Shown piece after piece: positions 26,687-35,308 of a DNA stretch of 64,000 bases. This DNA comes from JAFDVL01 sp031409955 (GTDB taxonomy: Bacteria; Acidobacteriota; Blastocatellia; RBC074). The stretch covers positions 4,944 to 68,943 of the forward strand of contig JANNYF010000181.1 in NCBI GenBank assembly GCA_031409955.1, in the 5' to 3' direction. Position numbers and translations under genes: made by a program. The notes below the pieces were generated by a model that saw only the letters and a list, made by a program, of their open reading frames with translations, searched no databases and was not told where the DNA came from. Each line of letters starts with the position of its first letter. Position 1 is the first letter of the stretch.

Positions 26687-26946
26687 AACTTATGGTCTTT
26701 GAAAATTAAGTCCGGCCCTGCCCCGTCGGGGCGCTTGATCATAGGCAGGTCGTTCACGGCCTGTTTACGCAAACCAACGGCACGCCGATTGAATCAGCAC
26801 CGTTTTCGCTCAACCGTCCTGCTGGGACGGACGAGGTGTTTTTTTTCCCTACAGGCCGTGAACGACCTGCCTACGCTCAGGCGACCCGCTGGGTCGAAAG
26901 CCAAACCCCTTCGCTTGCCGAATTTAATTTTCAAAGACCATAAGTT
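26687..26946. mobile_element. MITE-like element with perfect 23 bp terminal inverted repeats
   Basis: 260 bp bounded by AACTTATGGTCTTTGAAAAT (from 26687, 23 bp in all) and its exact complement ending at 26946. A second inner inverted pair, about 24 bp, is at 26741-26764 and 26851-26874 (GGCAGGTCGTTCACGGCCTG and complement). No coding capacity for a transposase and no clear target duplication at the ends. It lies in the spacer before the FMN reductase and could supply or disturb its promoter. Confidence 0.7.
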
Positions 26947-27001
26947 AGTGGCAATTGATAAGAATCGGAACGCACAGATTATTTACAGTAGCAATAACTT
27001 T

Positions 27002-27577
27002 ATGAATTCAACGAATCAAACTGATAATCCTATTACTGTGGTTGGTCTCAGTGGCAGCATTCGCCCCGGAAGCTATACCCGAATGGCAGTACAACTGGCG
27101 TTGCAAGCAGCGCAGGAAGCTGGCGCACAAACTCGCCTGATTGACTTGCAAGAATACCAACTCGTTTTTTGCAACGGGAAAATGGATGAGCGTGCGCTTC
27201 CGACCGATGTTGCCAGGCTACGTGAAGAAATACGCCAGGCACAAGGTATCATTCTGGGTACGCCGGAGTATCACGGCAGCTTCAGCGGCGTCTTGAAAAA
27301 TGCGCTTGATCTGCTGGACGGTAACGACATCAAAGGCAAGATGATCGGACTCATAGGCGTTTCTGGCGGCGCAATGGGAGGCATTGATGCGCTCAACAGT
27401 TTGCGCACAATTGCGCGGGCGCTACACGCGTGGGTGATCCCTGAACAAGTGGCGATTCCTACCGCGTGGAAAGCCTTTGATGCAGCAGGAAAATTGAAAG
27501 ACGATAACCTGGAAAAACGAGTGCAGGAGGTCGGGCGTCAGGTCGCGCGGTTCGCTTATCTGCATTCATTTGCGTAA
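27002..27577 (+). CDS. NAD(P)H-dependent FMN reductase
   Basis: 191 residues from ATG 27002. Flavodoxin-like fold: VVGLSGSIRPGSYTRM, the FMN loop GTPEYHGSFSGVLKNALDLL, and GLIGVSGGAMGGIDAL. It reduces FMN with NAD(P)H, or acts as a quinone/azo reductase. No strong ribosome site precedes the start, and an open frame continues further upstream through the MITE-like element, but that part has no family similarity. It ends 3 bases before the convergent amidohydrolase gene. Confidence 0.88.
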   Translation: MNSTNQTDNPITVVGLSGSIRPGSYTRMAVQLALQAAQEAGAQTRLIDLQEYQLVFCNGKMDERALPTDVARLREEIRQAQGIILGTPEYHGSFSGVLKNALDLLDGNDIKGKMIGLIGVSGGAMGGIDALNSLRTIARALHAWVIPEQVAIPTAWKAFDAAGKLKDDNLEKRVQEVGRQVARFAYLHSFA

Positions 27578-27580
27578 GGT

Positions 27581-28795
27581 TTAGCTATGAAATTTGCCAT
27601 CTTTCATAATCGCCCGAAAACGATGTGACTCCTGCAAGACGCTGACATCCTGTGTCGGGTCGCCATCCACTAACAGCAAATCTGCCAACCAGGCTTCTTT
27701 GATGACGCCGACCTCCAATCCCATCAATTGTCCGCCGAGTTTTGTGGCGGCGACCAGCACTTCAATGTTGGAGTAACCGAACAGCTTCACGAACAATTCC
27801 AGGTCGCGCGCATTCCTGCCAATCGGGTTGTACGGGAAGCCGTAATCGCCGCCGGGTAACACGCGAATGCCGCGTTTGCGCATTTCAGGATAGAGTTTTT
27901 GCATCCGTTCGACTTCGGCAAAGACACCCATTTTTTCGGCGACGGCACGCGTGATGCCAAAGCTTTCTGCTTCGTGCATGCGTGCGTAACGCAAGCTCAC
28001 AGCAGGCGCGACGAACACTTCGTCTTTTTTGGCTTCGAGCAGGTCAAGCGCTTCTTCGTCGGCGTGTGAGCAGTGATACAAAATGCGAAAGCCGTGCCGC
28101 AGCGCGATCTTGATGGATTCAGCAGATTGCGCGTGACACGACAACCACAGGCCGCGCGCGTGCGCTTCGTTGGCGGCGGCGGCGACTTCGGCTTCGGTGT
28201 ACGTCAGGTTTTGCGAAGCACCTTCGGCAAACGCGTCGTCTCCTGACAACAAAAGTTTGATTGACTCAACGCCAAGCTCTGCCATTTCGGCGACATAATT
28301 GCGCATTGCTGCTTCGCCACGCCCGTGCCTATTGCCTTCGGCTGGGGGCACGCCTAACACATCTTTCGGCCCTTGTTCCAACGAAGACGAAATCAGACGC
28401 GGCCCCGGCAACCAGCCACCTTCGATTTCTTTTTTGAGCGCAATTTCAAAGCGCGTGCCGAGCGAACCGGCGGAATAGGCGCTCATGAATCCAGCCTCCA
28501 GCGTCACGCGCGCGTTGTGGGCCGTGACCAGCAACTGCTCTTCGGGCGGCAACATCAGGCCGTTGAAGATGCGACCGACAGACGACGGCCACGACAGATG
28601 CGCGTGCGATTCAACTAACCCTGGCATCAATGTCGCGCCGTCACCATTGATAACCTCTGCGCCGTCGCGCGTGAGTTGATTTGTGCCTTCTGCCACGGCG
28701 GCGATGCGATTGCCGGACACGAGGACTTCGCCCGCGAACGGCGCGCGTCCCGTGCCGTCAAAAATTATGGTGTTGGTGAAAAGGAGCAAGGGCAT
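27581..28795 (-). CDS. Metal-dependent amidohydrolase
   Basis: 404 residues from ATG 28795 (the GC-poor stretch upstream is not conserved sequence). Amidohydrolase superfamily, imidazolonepropionase/prolidase-like: H64-x-H66 in VESHAHLSW, a candidate carboxylated Lys K180 (VESIKLLLSGDD), H221 (SCHAQS), H241 (YHCSHAD) and the late Asp in LPGGDYGFPY. It hydrolyses amide or lactam-type bonds. It stands alone on this strand, with a sulfatase remnant upstream. Substrate unknown. Confidence 0.85.
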   Translation of the reverse strand: MPLLLFTNTIIFDGTGRAPFAGEVLVSGNRIAAVAEGTNQLTRDGAEVINGDGATLMPGLVESHAHLSWPSSVGRIFNGLMLPPEEQLLVTAHNARVTLEAGFMSAYSAGSLGTRFEIALKKEIEGGWLPGPRLISSSLEQGPKDVLGVPPAEGNRHGRGEAAMRNYVAEMAELGVESIKLLLSGDDAFAEGASQNLTYTEAEVAAAANEAHARGLWLSCHAQSAESIKIALRHGFRILYHCSHADEEALDLLEAKKDEVFVAPAVSLRYARMHEAESFGITRAVAEKMGVFAEVERMQKLYPEMRKRGIRVLPGGDYGFPYNPIGRNARDLELFVKLFGYSNIEVLVAATKLGGQLMGLEVGVIKEAWLADLLLVDGDPTQDVSVLQESHRFRAIMKDGKFHS

Positions 28796-28927
28796 AAATT
28801 TATTGTTCAATTCATCTGCGCATCGCTTCATAAACAGATTCGCGTATGCGTAAAAAAGGATGAACCGATTCTTCATCGTTGTCCATCCCTGCAAAAACTG
28901 CTGGCTAAAATTTCCTCCCGCGACCTT

Positions 28928-29377
28928 TCATTTGCCCGCAGGCCGCACATTTTTCCCGGCCAGGTTGAGCAGCGAATCGCCGAGGTCAGTGCGCGCGCGT
29001 TCGACGAACTGCATTAACTTCTGCACGATGGCAGGATGCAGGACAGCGACGTTGGTGGTTTCGCCTGCATCTTTTTCCAGATCAAATAACGATAGCGGGA
29101 CTTGCATCGCTTTGCTTGCGCCAGGTTGTCCGCCTTTGCCCGGCGTGGGAATTTCTTTGGCCGGATGCGGCAAGTGTAGCTTCCATTTGCCGCTGCGCAC
29201 AGCCTGCAGTTCGTAGCCCCAGTAAAAATAGAGCGCGTCGTGAATCTCACCTTTTTTCTGTTTGCCCGCCAGCACAGGCCAGAGGTCGCGCCCATCAATG
29301 ATGCGAGCTTGCGGTGTTGCAGCCCCGGCTAAGTTGGCAAGTGTCGGCAACAAATCAATCGGCATCCGTATTTCCCC
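28928..29377 (-). pseudogene. C-terminal fragment of a sulfatase (arylsulfatase-type)
   Basis: About 150 residues that match only the C-terminal end of family S1 sulfatases: EIRMPIDLLPTLANLAG, DGRDLWPVLAG, FYWGYELQAVRSGKWKLHLP and LFDLEKDAGETTNVA. The catalytic Cys/Ser-x-Pro-x-Arg N-terminal half is missing. Upstream of 29377 the frame runs into unrelated sequence. This is a truncated remnant, not a functional enzyme. Confidence 0.7.
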
Positions 29378-29750
29378 GGGCTGGCGGTGCGTGTCTGCCA
29401 CTGTATCCGCACCGATTATTTGAATCCTGTCATCAACTCCAGCGATTCCGGCGATCTCAGCCGTCGCTTTTCTGATCGCGCAATTCAGGAACGCCTGAGC
29501 CGCTTGTCCGAATCGCTCAGTGCCTTCATCGGAATCCGGCGGCGCGGCGGTGTGGTGCCGCACCACGGATGAAATTCGCCCCGCGTTGACCACTCTGCGC
29601 AACCGCATTCGTTCGGGCTATGTCGTGACCGTTGATTCGCCCAACAGCAAACGCCAATCTCTCAAAGTGCGCATTGCAGCGCAAGACGCCGAGGGCAAAA
29701 GCCTGGATCGCATCACACATCCCAATTCATTGGCGATCAGGAAGAAGTAG
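29378..29750 (+). pseudogene. Degraded gene fragments, no intact reading frame
   Basis: On the plus strand one frame (29387-29572) and another (to 29750, ending SLKVRIAAQDAEGKSL...RKK) look like two parts of one broken protein. The latter resembles the C-terminus of acidobacterial VWFA-related proteins only vaguely. The region is joined directly to the sulfatase remnant, so this is a junction of debris. Low confidence in any family. Confidence 0.3.
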
Positions 29751-29807
29751 CTTGACAGTCCCTAGCCCAGCATTTACCATCACGCTTTGTTTTTACAGCC
29801 AGCGGCG

Positions 29808-30341
29808 ATGAATAAACGTGTAGGAACAACCATACGAACGCCAAAATCATCCCGCCTGCTCCTTGAAAAGCTGTCAGAAAATCGGGCAGAAAATCTGAAT
29901 GACGAATTCTGGATGAATTTTGCTTTGACCGAAGCACGGCACGCGGTGAAAGTTGGCGAGGTGCCGATTGGCGCGGTGATTGTGCGGAACGATGAGATCA
30001 TTGGCCGTGGTCACAATCAACCGATCACCACTTGCGATCCCACGGCGCATGCCGAAATCATCGCGCTACGCGAGGCGGCAAGACGCATTGAAAACTATCG
30101 CCTGAACGATGCCACGATCTATGTCACGATTGAGCCGTGTGCGATGTGCGCCGGAGCGATTGTCAACGCGCGGATCAAGCGATTGGTTTACGGCGCAACC
30201 GAGCCACGACAAGGTGCCGTCCATTCCGTGTTTCAGATTTGTACGAACAGTTCTTTGAATCACCAAGTCGAAGTTACGGCAGGCATCAAAGAAGATGACT
30301 GCAAAATATTCATGCAGACCTTCTTTAAAGCCCGCCGCTAA
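29808..30341 (+). CDS. tadA: tRNA-specific adenosine deaminase
   Basis: 177 residues from ATG 29808; ATG 29913 (MNFALTEARHAV) matches the shortest family starts. Zinc and catalytic motifs: H81-A-E83 (TAHAE) and P-C111-x2-C114 (PCAMCAG). It converts A34 to inosine in tRNA-Arg(ACG). It sits before two tRNA-Ser genes, the SRP RNA and dnaX-ybaB-recR. The order tadA, SRP RNA, dnaX, ybaB, recR is known from Bacillus as well, which supports the annotation. Confidence 0.93.
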   Translation: MNKRVGTTIRTPKSSRLLLEKLSENRAENLNDEFWMNFALTEARHAVKVGEVPIGAVIVRNDEIIGRGHNQPITTCDPTAHAEIIALREAARRIENYRLNDATIYVTIEPCAMCAGAIVNARIKRLVYGATEPRQGAVHSVFQICTNSSLNHQVEVTAGIKEDDCKIFMQTFFKARR

Positions 30342-30353
30342 CTTGAAAATTTC

Positions 30354-30582
<229 letters not shown>

Positions 30583-30622
30583 GTTTCTTTTGATCTCAAA
30601 TTTCCAATCTGAGATCATTTAT

Positions 30623-30724
30623 CAGGCCCCGGCCCCGTGCAATCTTGAGCGCATGAACCCCGCCAGGATCGGAAGATAGCAACGGTAGTGATGTTCGGAT
30701 GTGCCGCGGGCCACCGGGGCCTGG
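30623..30724 (+). ncRNA. ffs: Small bacterial SRP RNA (4.5S)
   Basis: Closing stem CAGGCCCC / GGGGCCTG. The apical region holds GAACCCCGCCAGGATCGGAA followed by GATAGCAACGGTA, the characteristic M-domain-binding symmetric and asymmetric loops with a GGAA tetraloop. About 102 nt, the small-type length. A run of T follows (CCTCTTTT). It binds Ffh to target membrane proteins. Its position before dnaX matches many genomes. Confidence 0.92.
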
Positions 30725-30782
30725 CCTCTTTTAGCTTTCAAATTTCAGAGTTGAGATTTGAAATGAATGGTAGACTCGCACC

Positions 30783-30824
30783 AAATAACAAAAGCCACCG
30801 CGATTGGGGTGGCTTTTGTTATTT
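30783..30824. terminator. Bidirectional terminator between ffs and the small minus-strand gene
   Basis: AAATAACAAAAGCCACC (30783-30799) pairs with GGTGGCTTTTGTTATTT (30808-30824), loop GCGATTGG; the A and T runs flank the GC core so it can serve both strands. Confidence 0.85.
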
Positions 30825-30838
30825 GCATTGGAGTTCAA

Positions 30839-31099
30839 CTATTTTTTCTTTTTGCCGCCAGCTTTTGCCTCAGCCCAGCGTCGTTGTTGCGCTTCGCTGA
30901 TTTTTTGCCGGGCTTCGTCGGACATTGGTCGCTTCGTTTTGCCGACTTTGGCTGCGCCCGCGGCTTTGGTCTTTTTGCCGCCACCAATCACGGCAGCTAA
31001 TTGGTCTCGCTTCGACTGTAATTGCGCAATCTGGGCATCAATCGCAGCCAACGCTTTGTTGATATGTTCATTCGGATCGAAATCTGTAACTCGTGGCAT
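30839..31099 (-). CDS. Small basic protein of unknown function
   Basis: 86 residues. The first half is a predicted helical/coiled segment (NKALAAIDAQIAQLQSKRDQL). The second half is Lys-rich with KRPMSDEARQKISEAQQRRW, the short 'M-S-x-x-A-R-x-K-I-x-x-A-Q-x-x-R-W' helix that is common in small nucleic-acid-associated proteins, and a poly-Lys tail. A role as a DNA- or RNA-binding protein is inferred from composition. It ends near the bidirectional terminator and faces dnaX on the other strand. Confidence 0.65.
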   Translation of the reverse strand: MPRVTDFDPNEHINKALAAIDAQIAQLQSKRDQLAAVIGGGKKTKAAGAAKVGKTKRPMSDEARQKISEAQQRRWAEAKAGGKKKK

Positions 31100-31301
31100 T
31101 CTATTCTCCTTATAAATTAGTAGTTCAGCAGATGATTACTGAACTTAGTTCCTAAGTTGCGGCGGATTGTAAGCGAAAGATTTTATTTTTTCTACCAACA
31201 AGTAGCCGTAAAGTAATTTTTCGGGATTGATTGCAAAATTAACTACTCGCTAAACTAGCATTTGACTTCGCCAAAAATCTCTACTAAAGAAAGCTTGAAT
31301 T

Positions 31302-33083
31302 ATGAGTTATCAGGTTATTGCTCGCAAATATCGCCCACAAACCTTTGCCGACTTAACCGGGCAGGAACATATTTCCCGCACGCTCAAAAACGCCATTGAA
31401 AACAAGCGTCTGCACCACGCGTATTTGTTTTCTGGAGTACGCGGGACAGGCAAAACAACTACTGCACGAATCTTGGCAAAATGTTTGAATTGTGTGACCG
31501 GAGTGACGGGCAAGCCATGTTTGCAGTGTCCTTCCTGTACTGAAATCGCAGCGGGCAATTCACTGGATGTGATCGAAATTGACGCCGCTTCCAATACTGG
31601 CGTAGATAATGTTCGAGAGGTGATTGTTAATAATATTTCGATTGCTCCAGCGCGCGACCGGTACAAAGTTTTCATTATTGACGAAGTCCACATGCTCTCG
31701 AATCAGGCGTTCAATGCATTACTCAAAACGCTGGAAGAGCCGCCGCCGCACGTCGTGTTTATGATGGCGACGACAGAGTTACACAAAGTTCCTGACACGA
31801 TTCTGTCGCGTTGCCAACAATTTGAGTTTCGACAAATCCCCATTGATAAAATCTTCAAACGATTGCGTGAAATTTCTGATACTGAGAACGTAACCATCAG
31901 CAACGAAGCATTACGCGAAATCGCGCGCGCAGGCAACGGCAGCTTACGCGATGCCCAATCCGCGCTGGATCAGGTGATTTCCTTCAGCGGCGCTGAAATT
32001 GCCGAACAGGATGTGATTCATTCGCTTGGTTTGGTGAGCGCCAAAATCTTAGGTCAGACTATCGCAGCGATTGCCGAGCAGAACACGGCAGACTTACTCA
32101 AAGTCGTGGATGAATTAGATTCGAGCGGTCACGATTTGCGCTTCTTTACGCGGGAGTTGATGACGTATTTGCGACATGTATTAGTTATCAAAGCAGGCCT
32201 TGTCAGCAGCGATGTTTTAGGGATTTCTGAGACTGATATTATTTTACTTAAGAACTTGTCTGATAAGTTTTCGGAAGAGGATTTGGTACGGTTCTTTCAT
32301 TTACTGACAGATATCGAAAAGCAAATCAAAGATTCACCGCAACCGCGTTTTCAGTTGGAAATTGGCTTAGTCAAAATTGCTCACAGCACCCGGTTACGAG
32401 CCTTGGATGAAGTTATAAAGCGGCTCGAAGAATTGGAAACCAAACTTAGCGGTGGAAATATTTCGACTTTCAACCCTCCTCCTATTCTTACTAAGTCAGA
32501 GTCCCCTACGCGCGGTAATGCACAATCGGTCAATACGCAACGATCTGCAACACCTGTTGTTCCAGTGGTAGCGAGTTCAGTTGAAGAGCCTGCGGGCTTC
32601 AGCGACTCGTTCGCGCAAAACTCCTTCGACGAACCGCAGCCGGGTTACGCACCCGAACCCCTCCAACGCCCAATCGCAAAGCCGGCTGCCGCGCCGCGCC
32701 TGTCTGTCACACCAGGGCGCGAGATCGGAGCCATCAAGCTAGAGTTGGAAAAGCGCCGCAAACCGTTGATCGTAATGGCGCTGGAAGAAGCCCGCGTTGA
32801 ATACCGTGACGGCAATCTCACCGCAACGTTTGCCAGCGAAAATATGTTTTCCAAACGGCTGAAAGAAAGTGCGGAATTGTTCCGCGAAATCGGCGAACAA
32901 TTACTAGGGCAGTCCTTGCGCATCGAAGTCAAACTCAATGGAGAAGCGGTTGTGACGCCCGTGCAAGAAACCAAACAGGCGCGCGAAACCCTGATCGAAA
33001 GCGTCAAAAGCAACCCGGCGGTGAAGATGTTACTGGAAACGTTTCGCGGCGAAATTGTAGACGTGCAAGAAGTACAGTCGTGA
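31302..33083 (+). CDS. dnaX: DNA polymerase III subunits gamma and tau
   Basis: 593 residues. AAA+ clamp-loader ATPase: Walker A GVRGTGKT (45-52), four zinc cysteines with the C73-x2-C76-x2-C79 spacing of E. coli DnaX, DEVHML (Walker B) and sensor SRCQQFEF. A variable linker (about 365-460) leads to a C-terminal tau-type domain (KRRKPLIVMALEEARVEY ...). No slippery A-run that would give gamma by frameshift was seen in the linker. It lies downstream of ffs and upstream of ybaB and recR, the standard order. Confidence 0.95.
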   Translation: MSYQVIARKYRPQTFADLTGQEHISRTLKNAIENKRLHHAYLFSGVRGTGKTTTARILAKCLNCVTGVTGKPCLQCPSCTEIAAGNSLDVIEIDAASNTGVDNVREVIVNNISIAPARDRYKVFIIDEVHMLSNQAFNALLKTLEEPPPHVVFMMATTELHKVPDTILSRCQQFEFRQIPIDKIFKRLREISDTENVTISNEALREIARAGNGSLRDAQSALDQVISFSGAEIAEQDVIHSLGLVSAKILGQTIAAIAEQNTADLLKVVDELDSSGHDLRFFTRELMTYLRHVLVIKAGLVSSDVLGISETDIILLKNLSDKFSEEDLVRFFHLLTDIEKQIKDSPQPRFQLEIGLVKIAHSTRLRALDEVIKRLEELETKLSGGNISTFNPPPILTKSESPTRGNAQSVNTQRSATPVVPVVASSVEEPAGFSDSFAQNSFDEPQPGYAPEPLQRPIAKPAAAPRLSVTPGREIGAIKLELEKRRKPLIVMALEEARVEYRDGNLTATFASENMFSKRLKESAELFREIGEQLLGQSLRIEVKLNGEAVVTPVQETKQARETLIESVKSNPAVKMLLETFRGEIVDVQEVQS

Positions 33084-33085
33084 GA

Positions 33086-33171
33086 AGTCTGGCAAGGTTT
33101 GGAAGAGTCTCGAAAAGTCTGAAGAAGATTTGTCTTTAACTTCTCTGGACTTTTCCAGACTTCCCCAGACT
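33086..33171 (+). repeat. Imperfect inverted repeat after dnaX
   Basis: Left arm AGTCTGGCAAGGTTTGGAAG (from 33086, through GAAAAGTC at 33119) and right arm GACTTTTCCAGACTTCCCCA (33148-33171) form a long imperfect hairpin between dnaX and ybaB. It could stabilise or attenuate the operon transcript. Confidence 0.55.
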
Positions 33172-33250
33172 CCCGAACTACACTATGCTATGATGCCACT
33201 TCGCCCCACGAGTTTTATTCACAACAAACTACTTTCAGAGGAGTAATACC

Positions 33251-33562
33251 ATGAGATTTCCTGGCGGTAATGATATTCGACAAATGATGAAACAAGCGCA
33301 GAAGATGCAAGAAACGATGGCGAAAGAAATGGACGTCCTGCGCGTGGACGCGACATCCGGTGGCGGCATGGTCAAATGTGAAATGACGGGCAATAAAGAA
33401 TTGACCTGGATCAAAATTGACCCCGAAGCCGCAAACGATGTCGAGATGCTACAGGACTTAATCGTCGCCGCAGTCAATGAAGCCAATCGTAAAGTCGAAG
33501 AAGCGATGCAGGGGAAACTCGGCGGCGCACTCGGCGGATTAAAGATTCCCGGATTAACGTAA
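33251..33562 (+). CDS. ybaB: YbaB/EbfC nucleoid-associated protein
   Basis: 103 residues with the family pattern: MMKQAQKMQETMAKEMDVLR helix, GGGMVKCEMTGNKELTWIKI sheet, DLIVAAVNEANRKVEEAM helix, and a Gly-rich tail. It binds DNA as a dimer and affects recombination and expression. It is located between dnaX and recR as in most bacteria, and starts after a GAGGAG site. Spacers on both sides contain hairpin repeats. Confidence 0.95.
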   Translation: MRFPGGNDIRQMMKQAQKMQETMAKEMDVLRVDATSGGGMVKCEMTGNKELTWIKIDPEAANDVEMLQDLIVAAVNEANRKVEEAMQGKLGGALGGLKIPGLT

Positions 33563-33565
33563 AAC

Positions 33566-33630
33566 GGTTTCGCGTTTCAGGTTTCGCGTTTCGCGGCACA
33601 TGAAAACCCGAAACTTGAAACCCGTCACCC
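33566..33630 (+). repeat. Inverted repeat between ybaB and recR
   Basis: GTTTCGCGTTTCAGGTTTCG-type direct copies (33566-33592) face CCCGAAACTTGAAACC (33607-33622), giving an imperfect hairpin of the same general style as 33086-33171 but a different sequence family. Confidence 0.45.
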
Positions 33631-33642
33631 GTAACTAAACTT

Positions 33643-34257
33643 ATGCTTGATTACGCAGAACCCGTTACCAAACTGATTGATGAATTCAAACGCTTGCCCG
33701 GCGTCGGACATAAGTCTGCGCAACGACTCGCGTTTCACTTGCTCAAAGCTACCACCGAAGAAGCTGACCGCTTGATCGAAGCCATCCGCGAAGTCAAAGA
33801 AAAGATCATATTTTGCTCAATCTGCAATAACCTGACGGACACAGACCCGTGCCGCTATTGCGCGAATTCGACGCGCGATCACACGACGATTTGTGTGATC
33901 GAAGAGCCATATAATCTGGTCGCGATTGAAAAGACGCGCGAGTATCACGGGTTGTATCATGTGTTGCACGGCGCGTTGTCTCCGATTCGCGGCATCGGGC
34001 CGGACGAGTTGAAGATTCGCAGCTTGATCGAACGCTTACGCCCGCGCGAAGATGATGGGCCGGAAGTCGAAGAAGTCATTCTGGCGACAAATCCCAACAC
34101 CGAAGGCGAAGCGACCGCGAATTACTTGAGCCGTTTGCTGAAACCGTTGGGCGTGAAAGTAACGCGCATCGGAATGGGCTTGCCCGTCGGCAGTGATCTG
34201 GAATACGCCGACGAAGTCACGATGCACAAAGCGTTGGTGAATCGGCACGAAATGTAA
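33643..34257 (+). CDS. recR: Recombination protein RecR
   Basis: 204 residues: helix-hairpin-helix (LPGVGHKSAQRLAFHLL), zinc finger with four Cys (CSICNNLTDTDPCRYC), Toprim domain (TICVIEEPYNLVAIEKTREY, then GPDELKI), and the conserved EVILATNPNTEGEATANYL. It acts with RecF/RecO to load RecA at gaps. Third gene of the dnaX-ybaB-recR set. Confidence 0.95.
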   Translation: MLDYAEPVTKLIDEFKRLPGVGHKSAQRLAFHLLKATTEEADRLIEAIREVKEKIIFCSICNNLTDTDPCRYCANSTRDHTTICVIEEPYNLVAIEKTREYHGLYHVLHGALSPIRGIGPDELKIRSLIERLRPREDDGPEVEEVILATNPNTEGEATANYLSRLLKPLGVKVTRIGMGLPVGSDLEYADEVTMHKALVNRHEM

Positions 34258-34397
34258 CCGCTGAAAATTAAAAGGCAAATCTCAAACAGTCGCAACTGAC
34301 GGCAAAAGTAGGAAGCTGAAGGCTGCGCCGCTTTTATGAAAAGAAAAACCAAGTGCCGACCTTTTGATTTTTCGTGAAGCCTTTGAGTTGTCGAGAG

Positions 34398-34853
34398 ATG
34401 AACAGCCTGCTGAAAATGCTTCCTGCCATGATTAAGTTGTCCGGCGACAACGAAGAGGTACGCGAGCAGGCCGCGTTTGCGGCGTGGAAAGCCACAACGA
34501 ATTATCAATTGGCACAAGCCTGTGCGCCATTTCGGCTGTATCGCAAAACACTTGTCATCGCCACCAAAGACTTGATGTGGAAGACACAGATGGAGCGAGA
34601 GAGTTCTGGCTTGATTTTCAGACTGAACTCACTGCTCAGCGCGCCGCTCGTAACCTTCATTGAATTCCGGGTTGATCCGCAGCACGTCGAGCAAGCCCGC
34701 GCGCACGAACCGCATGATTTTGAGTTTCATCACACACAGGAAATCGCTGACGAATTAGCCGCAACCGCCGCCACGATCAAAGATGACGGGTTGCGCGAAA
34801 CATTTTTACGCGCTGCGGCGAAATGCCTGGAAAGAAAGGAAGCTAGGGATTAA
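34398..34853 (+). CDS. DciA-like (DUF721) protein
   Basis: 151 residues from ATG 34398. The KH-like core of DUF721/DciA is visible: FAAWKATTNYQLAQACAPF, then RKTLVIATKDLMWKTQME and LSSAPL/LLSAPLVTFIEFRV. DciA proteins help load the replicative DnaB helicase in bacteria lacking DnaC/DnaI. It follows recR by about 140 bases and precedes gatC. Confidence 0.75.
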   Translation: MNSLLKMLPAMIKLSGDNEEVREQAAFAAWKATTNYQLAQACAPFRLYRKTLVIATKDLMWKTQMERESSGLIFRLNSLLSAPLVTFIEFRVDPQHVEQARAHEPHDFEFHHTQEIADELAATAATIKDDGLRETFLRAAAKCLERKEARD

Positions 34854-34916
34854 TGATGGGTGGGGCTGATAAGCGCCCCAGCCCTCAATCTCCAGCCTCC
34901 CATCCCTTTTCTCATC

Positions 34917-35219
34917 ATGCCAATTTCAAAAGAAGAAGTTACCAAAATTGTATCGCTTTCAAATCTCGCGCTCACGCCGGAGGAAACCGAATCGTTCTCG
35001 GTGCAACTCGCCGGAATCGTAGCCTACATTGACCAACTCAACGAACTCGACACGGCAAACGTGAAGGCGTGGCAGCAGCGCAGCGCAGGGGAAGCCGCAA
35101 CCTCATTCGCCTCCCGCGAAGACCGCATTGAACCAAGCCTGGGCACAGAGGCAGCGTTGTCGAATGCGCCCGATCCTGACATGGGGCATTTCCGCGTGCC
35201 GAGAGTGATTGGCGGATAA
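34917..35219 (+). CDS. gatC: Aspartyl/glutamyl-tRNA amidotransferase subunit C
   Basis: 100 residues from ATG 34917: VTKIVSLSNLALTPEETESF, IVAYIDQLNELDT, and the C-terminal DMGHFRVPRVIGG (the usual 'F-x-V-P-x-V-x-x' end). It stabilises the GatCAB amidotransferase that makes Gln-tRNA or Asn-tRNA. gatA follows after 89 bases; gatB is not in the window. Confidence 0.93.
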   Translation: MPISKEEVTKIVSLSNLALTPEETESFSVQLAGIVAYIDQLNELDTANVKAWQQRSAGEAATSFASREDRIEPSLGTEAALSNAPDPDMGHFRVPRVIGG

Positions 35220-35308
35220 AATCACGCGGGCGGCTCGACCGCGTTGTCGGTTTCCAAATTCCATCAGGCAATTCTTCGCGGGCGAGCCGCTTGCGCTACA
35301 ACAACTTC

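Noticed and set aside
26651..27001. N-terminal extension of the FMN reductase
   Set aside because: This part lies largely in the MITE-like element and has no homology to flavodoxin-like reductases.
31302..33083. Programmed frameshift in dnaX
   Set aside because: No A-rich slippery run followed by a stop in the shifted frame was found in the region where gamma would end.
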